Position numbers and translations under genes: made by a program. Shown here piece after piece: positions 60,939 through 64,000 of a DNA stretch of 64,000 nt. The stretch is from assembly GCA_004762125.1 (NCBI GenBank), contig SIHQ01000015.1, positions 61,505-125,504 of the forward strand. The letters are read 5' to 3'. Origin of the DNA: Oceanospirillales bacterium. GTDB taxonomy: Bacteria > Pseudomonadota > Gammaproteobacteria > Pseudomonadales > Endozoicomonadaceae. Positions within the stretch are counted from its first letter, which is position 1. Each line of letters begins with the position of its first letter. The notes below the pieces were generated by a model. The model saw only the letters and a list, made by a program, of their open reading frames with translations, had not been told where the DNA came from and did no database searches.

Positions 60939-61619
60939 ATGAAACTGATAAACTCTTTTCTCTTCGTCACTTTTTTGTTGGTGGGGCTCAATACTCAGGC
61001 AAAAAGTGTATACAAATGCCAGAAAAATGGCACGACAGAATTCTCTGAAACTCCCTGCGACTCCTCTGCTACAGAAGTTATTCTGAAAGAGCTTTCTGCT
61101 CCACTAAAACCCATGGACATGAATGCGTTAAAGGGACTCGATGCCAGAGCAAAAGTTCGTAAAATCGAACACCGACTTTCTCTTCGGCAGAAACGAATCA
61201 AAGCACTCCAAAAGAAGATGGACAAAGAGCTGAAAACGGTTGAAATAGGAAATGCTCAGAAGAAAACAGGAAGAAAGATTAAAGCCCTTGGTTACGAGAA
61301 TAATATAGAAGCACCAAAGGCTAAGAGCGATTCGGGCAATCAAAAGAAGGGACGCTGGGCTCAGAAAAACACAGCTAAAGAGAGCCATACAATAAAAACC
61401 AATGCTGAGTTGCGCGGATTGACAGAAGCCATTGAACATATTGGTAATGACACTGCGGCAATGTCTCAGAATATGAGGCCAGAAACAGTGTCTGAACAAA
61501 AGGCCGTCGTTATCAGCCGGTATACGCTACTGATTCAGCAAGAACAGTTTCAGATAAACATTCTTCTCCAAGAGCTTTTTACTGCTCATCAAGAAGAACA
61601 AACTCTTCATAATCACTGA
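60939..61619 (+). CDS. DUF4124-domain exported protein
   Basis: A 226-residue protein with signal peptide (MKLINSFLFVTFLLVGLNTQA) and an N-terminal DUF4124 domain (SVYKCQKNGTTEFSETPCDSSA; the YKCxxxGxxxfSxxPC pattern with two Cys). Beyond it are a basic coiled coil (~70-125) and a helical tail. DUF4124 proteins are periplasmic and of unknown role. It ends nine bases before the tyrosine phosphatase gene, so the two are probably co-transcribed, which raises the question whether it assists that protein. Confidence 0.78.
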   Translation: MKLINSFLFVTFLLVGLNTQAKSVYKCQKNGTTEFSETPCDSSATEVILKELSAPLKPMDMNALKGLDARAKVRKIEHRLSLRQKRIKALQKKMDKELKTVEIGNAQKKTGRKIKALGYENNIEAPKAKSDSGNQKKGRWAQKNTAKESHTIKTNAELRGLTEAIEHIGNDTAAMSQNMRPETVSEQKAVVISRYTLLIQQEQFQINILLQELFTAHQEEQTLHNH

Positions 61620-61628
61620 GGTCTTGAT

Positions 61629-63893
61629 ATGTCAACAGGTATAGATGGGCCGCAGAGACCTGGAAGTGTCAGTTCAAAAATTAGTCGGCCAGTTAACGAA
61701 CCCCAAAACGGTGAGTTTGTTAATAAGCGAGTGGATGTCCACACGAATTTACAGACTTATTTAAATGGAAACACTTCAGGAGCCCAGAGCGGCGAAACTT
61801 CTTCCAGCAGTCTTCTTGTTGAGGATCGAGATGTCGTTCATTTGGCAAAAACAGATCAAATTCAGCCGCAAGCTGAACTTTGGCAGGGGCTGATCAGTGA
61901 CATTGAAGATCTAGAGCTCTATCTAGAGACTGCAGATTATATGAAGACTATGTCTGGTTTTCTGGAAAAAGCAGATGCATTGATCACTGATCTAATTAGT
62001 ATTTCTGTTGTTGGCGAGAGACTCTCTTGGCAAGATCTAAGAAACTATGTGCAACTTCTTAATACCGTTCTTAGTGACCTTGAGTCTAAAGCAAGCACTC
62101 TCACTACATATGCACCAACAAGTGAATGCGAAGAGCTTAAAAAGCTTAGAGATCTTAGGGGAAAGTTACATAACAAACTGAGTTTGGTCAGTAGTATTCA
62201 ATGCACAGAAAGAACAGCTAAACAGTTAGCTGCACAAACAAAGGATATAGAAAGTGTATTGTCTTCAACAAAGGAACATATAAATAGATACGAGATGGTG
62301 AAACCAAGGAGTAATAAAAGTAAAAAGTCTGTGTCAAAAATTGAAACTGTTTTTGAAAACGTTCTTAAAGAATTGGAAACAATAAAAAAGCAAATTACAG
62401 CTATGAAATCAATGGAGCCAAGTGCAGATCTGTTTTGGCAAGCCTCTTATTACCATCACACTATGGGTAAACTTAAAGAAATCGTATCTGATGGAAAATG
62501 GGCCGATTCAGTTTCTAATGCTATTGATGCCAATCAAGATGCTCTGAATGAACTCAGCAAATCTGACAACTATCGAAAAGCTGAACAAGAATACAATACA
62601 AGGGCTTCAACTTTTGCTCGAGGTGAAACAGTAGAGTGCGATGGGGCTACTTCAGAGGGTTCTCTGAGAAGTTTGTCTCAGAATGATATTTCACGGCTGA
62701 ATTCGATTAAGGCAGAGGATTTTAAAAGTAATACCAGCTCAATACCGTCTATTTACCAGCAGCCTGTTTCTTCAGAATATCATTATATCAGTGAAGTAAA
62801 GCAGATAGGTCCTTTTGAGCTAGAGCCTTTTTCTGAAGAAGCAACTAAAACGTTTTTTCAGGAAGCACCTAAATTGAAGGGTATGCCTTTTTACTTGTTG
62901 GGCCAACTGCGCAAACTTTATAAGGAAAAGCTGCAGGGTTCAATGGAAGAGAAAACCTTGGAAGGTATCTTTGCAACTGGCTTTGATAACGCACTGATAG
63001 AGAAAGTATACGACGTTGATATTGCTGCAGCTCCAATGATGCCACTGAAACATTCTCAGGTGAAATTGCCAAGAGCTGATGGAGAATCTGTTCCTTTATC
63101 AGCGAGTAAAATTGCTTATAACGATCAGGCGATGGGTATCGCCATGAACAGTCTTCCTGAAAAAGATAATGAACTGCGAATAGCTAACACTCTAGAAATG
63201 ATTTGCAGAGAAAATACGCCTGTCATGGTGGATCTAGTTTCTGATCGTGATAGAGAAAAGTACAGCTTGAAATCGCCGATCTTTGACTGGAAGGTTATTC
63301 CGGAAGAACCAGGTAAGCAATTTGGCGAGTACAAAATATCCAGAACAAAAAAGCAGGTGCTGGAGCTGAAAGTAACAGTTATGAAATCTGGTGTTCAGGT
63401 ACCTGTTAAAGTCACCCTTCGAGAGTTCGATATCACACAACCGGACGGTACTGTAAAACCTATACGACAAGTTGCAGTCCACGATTGGCCGGATGGAGGA
63501 ATGCCTTCACCAGAAATGCTGGATGAACTGCATTCGCTTATCGATCGACAGCAAAAAGCAACAGGAGATGAGCACGCCAAACTGCTTGTGAACTGCCATG
63601 CAGGTGTCGGCCGAACAGGAACATTATTCGCTACTCGTTATCTTAGAGAAAAAGCGCAAACAGGCAAGCTAGACCCACAACATCTGGATCAAGAAGCGTT
63701 TGATGTCATTGTTCAGGGTAAGTTATCCCGAAACTATGATTTTGTTCAGTACCCTGTTCAAATTCAAGGGGTACGTGATGCGGCTGAGCGGTACGCTACC
63801 ACTTATATGAAGCCTTCAGTAAAAAGCCCTGAACCCGAACCTGAACCAGTTCAAATAGGTCCTTATGCGGTTACAGCAATTCCCCAACGTTGA
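61629..63893 (+). CDS. Eukaryotic-like protein tyrosine phosphatase, effector candidate
   Basis: A 754-residue protein with a C-terminal classical PTP domain (~470-735): WPD loop as HDWPDGGMPSPE (general acid Asp622), P-loop VNCHAGVGRTGTLF (nucleophile Cys656, Arg662) and a Gln loop VQYPVQIQGV. All catalytic parts are intact, so activity is expected. The layout recalls YopH/SptP. The N-terminal ~450 residues are polar and helical with coiled coil (~200-270) and show no known domain. It has no signal peptide or TM; the first ten residues MSTGIDGPQR match the start of the coiled-coil protein at 35.3 kb. GAGG lies ahead of the ATG. Most likely a type III-like secreted effector dephosphorylating host tyrosines (inference). 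Confidence 0.86.
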   Translation: MSTGIDGPQRPGSVSSKISRPVNEPQNGEFVNKRVDVHTNLQTYLNGNTSGAQSGETSSSSLLVEDRDVVHLAKTDQIQPQAELWQGLISDIEDLELYLETADYMKTMSGFLEKADALITDLISISVVGERLSWQDLRNYVQLLNTVLSDLESKASTLTTYAPTSECEELKKLRDLRGKLHNKLSLVSSIQCTERTAKQLAAQTKDIESVLSSTKEHINRYEMVKPRSNKSKKSVSKIETVFENVLKELETIKKQITAMKSMEPSADLFWQASYYHHTMGKLKEIVSDGKWADSVSNAIDANQDALNELSKSDNYRKAEQEYNTRASTFARGETVECDGATSEGSLRSLSQNDISRLNSIKAEDFKSNTSSIPSIYQQPVSSEYHYISEVKQIGPFELEPFSEEATKTFFQEAPKLKGMPFYLLGQLRKLYKEKLQGSMEEKTLEGIFATGFDNALIEKVYDVDIAAAPMMPLKHSQVKLPRADGESVPLSASKIAYNDQAMGIAMNSLPEKDNELRIANTLEMICRENTPVMVDLVSDRDREKYSLKSPIFDWKVIPEEPGKQFGEYKISRTKKQVLELKVTVMKSGVQVPVKVTLREFDITQPDGTVKPIRQVAVHDWPDGGMPSPEMLDELHSLIDRQQKATGDEHAKLLVNCHAGVGRTGTLFATRYLREKAQTGKLDPQHLDQEAFDVIVQGKLSRNYDFVQYPVQIQGVRDAAERYATTYMKPSVKSPEPEPEPVQIGPYAVTAIPQR

Positions 63894-64000
63894 TTTTTAA
63901 CCTGATGCCGCAAGCGATGTAGAGCAACTGCTATTATTTACTCTCGTAATGTTTTAACGAGTTTTATGCTCAAGTTGCCACAATGCCTGCGTCTCAAAAA

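Noticed and set aside
63966..64000. Possible starts of another gene at the right edge (ATG 63966 or 63983)
   Set aside because: Only six to eleven codons are visible and neither ATG has a ribosome binding site; no call can be supported.
1..64000. CRISPR array or prophage
   Set aside because: No regularly spaced direct repeats of CRISPR size and no phage structural, integrase or lysis genes were found; XerC is the chromosomal housekeeping recombinase.

Overview
The window looks like a chromosomal segment of a marine, animal-associated gammaproteobacterium, most likely an Endozoicomonas or close relative (Oceanospirillales). This is inferred from three things: pseudomonad/oceanospirillal gene orders (lptM-lysA-dapF-DUF484-xerC-yigB; pcnB-folK-panB-panC; lapG-lapD), moderate GC content, and several large eukaryotic-like proteins typical of host-associated bacteria. 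No rRNA, prophage, CRISPR array or intact insertion sequence is visible. Most of the window is ordinary core genome, with single accessory genes scattered between conserved blocks.

Layout. 1-1.3 kb: the end of an unknown gene and a decayed DUF4357-type gene with an in-frame amber codon. 1.3-2.3 kb: a cold-shock protein gene and tRNA-Ile(CAU). 2.4-5.1 kb: LapG protease and LapD c-di-GMP receptor, controlling surface adhesin release, with a 24-codon ORF coupled between them. 5.3-6.7 kb: a SLC13-type transporter. 6.9-11.7 kb (minus strand): lptM, lysA, dapF, DUF484, xerC, yigB, divergent from cyaY; a 14-bp tandem repeat lies between DUF484 and xerC. 12-19 kb: a quinoprotein/cytochrome c protein, a DUF4870 protein, a large PP2C phosphatase, luxS divergent from mtnN, and an orphan exported protein. 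19-25 kb: an EF-G-like GTPase, TenA, a decayed TnpB element, ferritin, ElbB and an anchored TPR/retropepsin protein.

25.4-25.8 kb holds the most interesting element: a probable CrcZ-type small RNA. It has a sigma-54 promoter, an upstream array of TGTTAC/GTAACA repeats, A-rich AAYAAYAA-type Hfq motifs and a strong terminator, immediately before pcnB, the same locus where Pseudomonas carries crcZ. Then come pcnB-folK, panB-panC and pgi. 31.7-35.3 kb is a 1217-residue coiled-coil protein; 35.5-44.3 kb carries add, ldhA, an LrgAB pair, a DUF2157/GDYXXLXY pair, a secreted Four-jointed/FAM20-like kinase candidate, acs and yaiI.

44-64 kb: yciH and an HD phosphohydrolase, an orphan membrane protein, DUF2333, a phage-type small protein, a TPP-riboswitch-controlled thiD-thiZ-thiX-thiY salvage operon (which TenA at 21 kb complements), an acyltransferase, mutM, a MATE exporter, another orphan protein, trpS, a periplasmic phosphoglycerol transferase divergent from dgkA, a lipoprotein, a SpoIIAA-like protein, a DUF4124 protein and a tyrosine phosphatase.

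The tyrosine phosphatase and the coiled-coil protein start with nearly the same ten residues (MxTGxDGPxR), and the PP2C protein has a related DGxxR motif close to its start. With the Four-jointed-like protein they suggest a dispersed set of exported host-directed signalling proteins.
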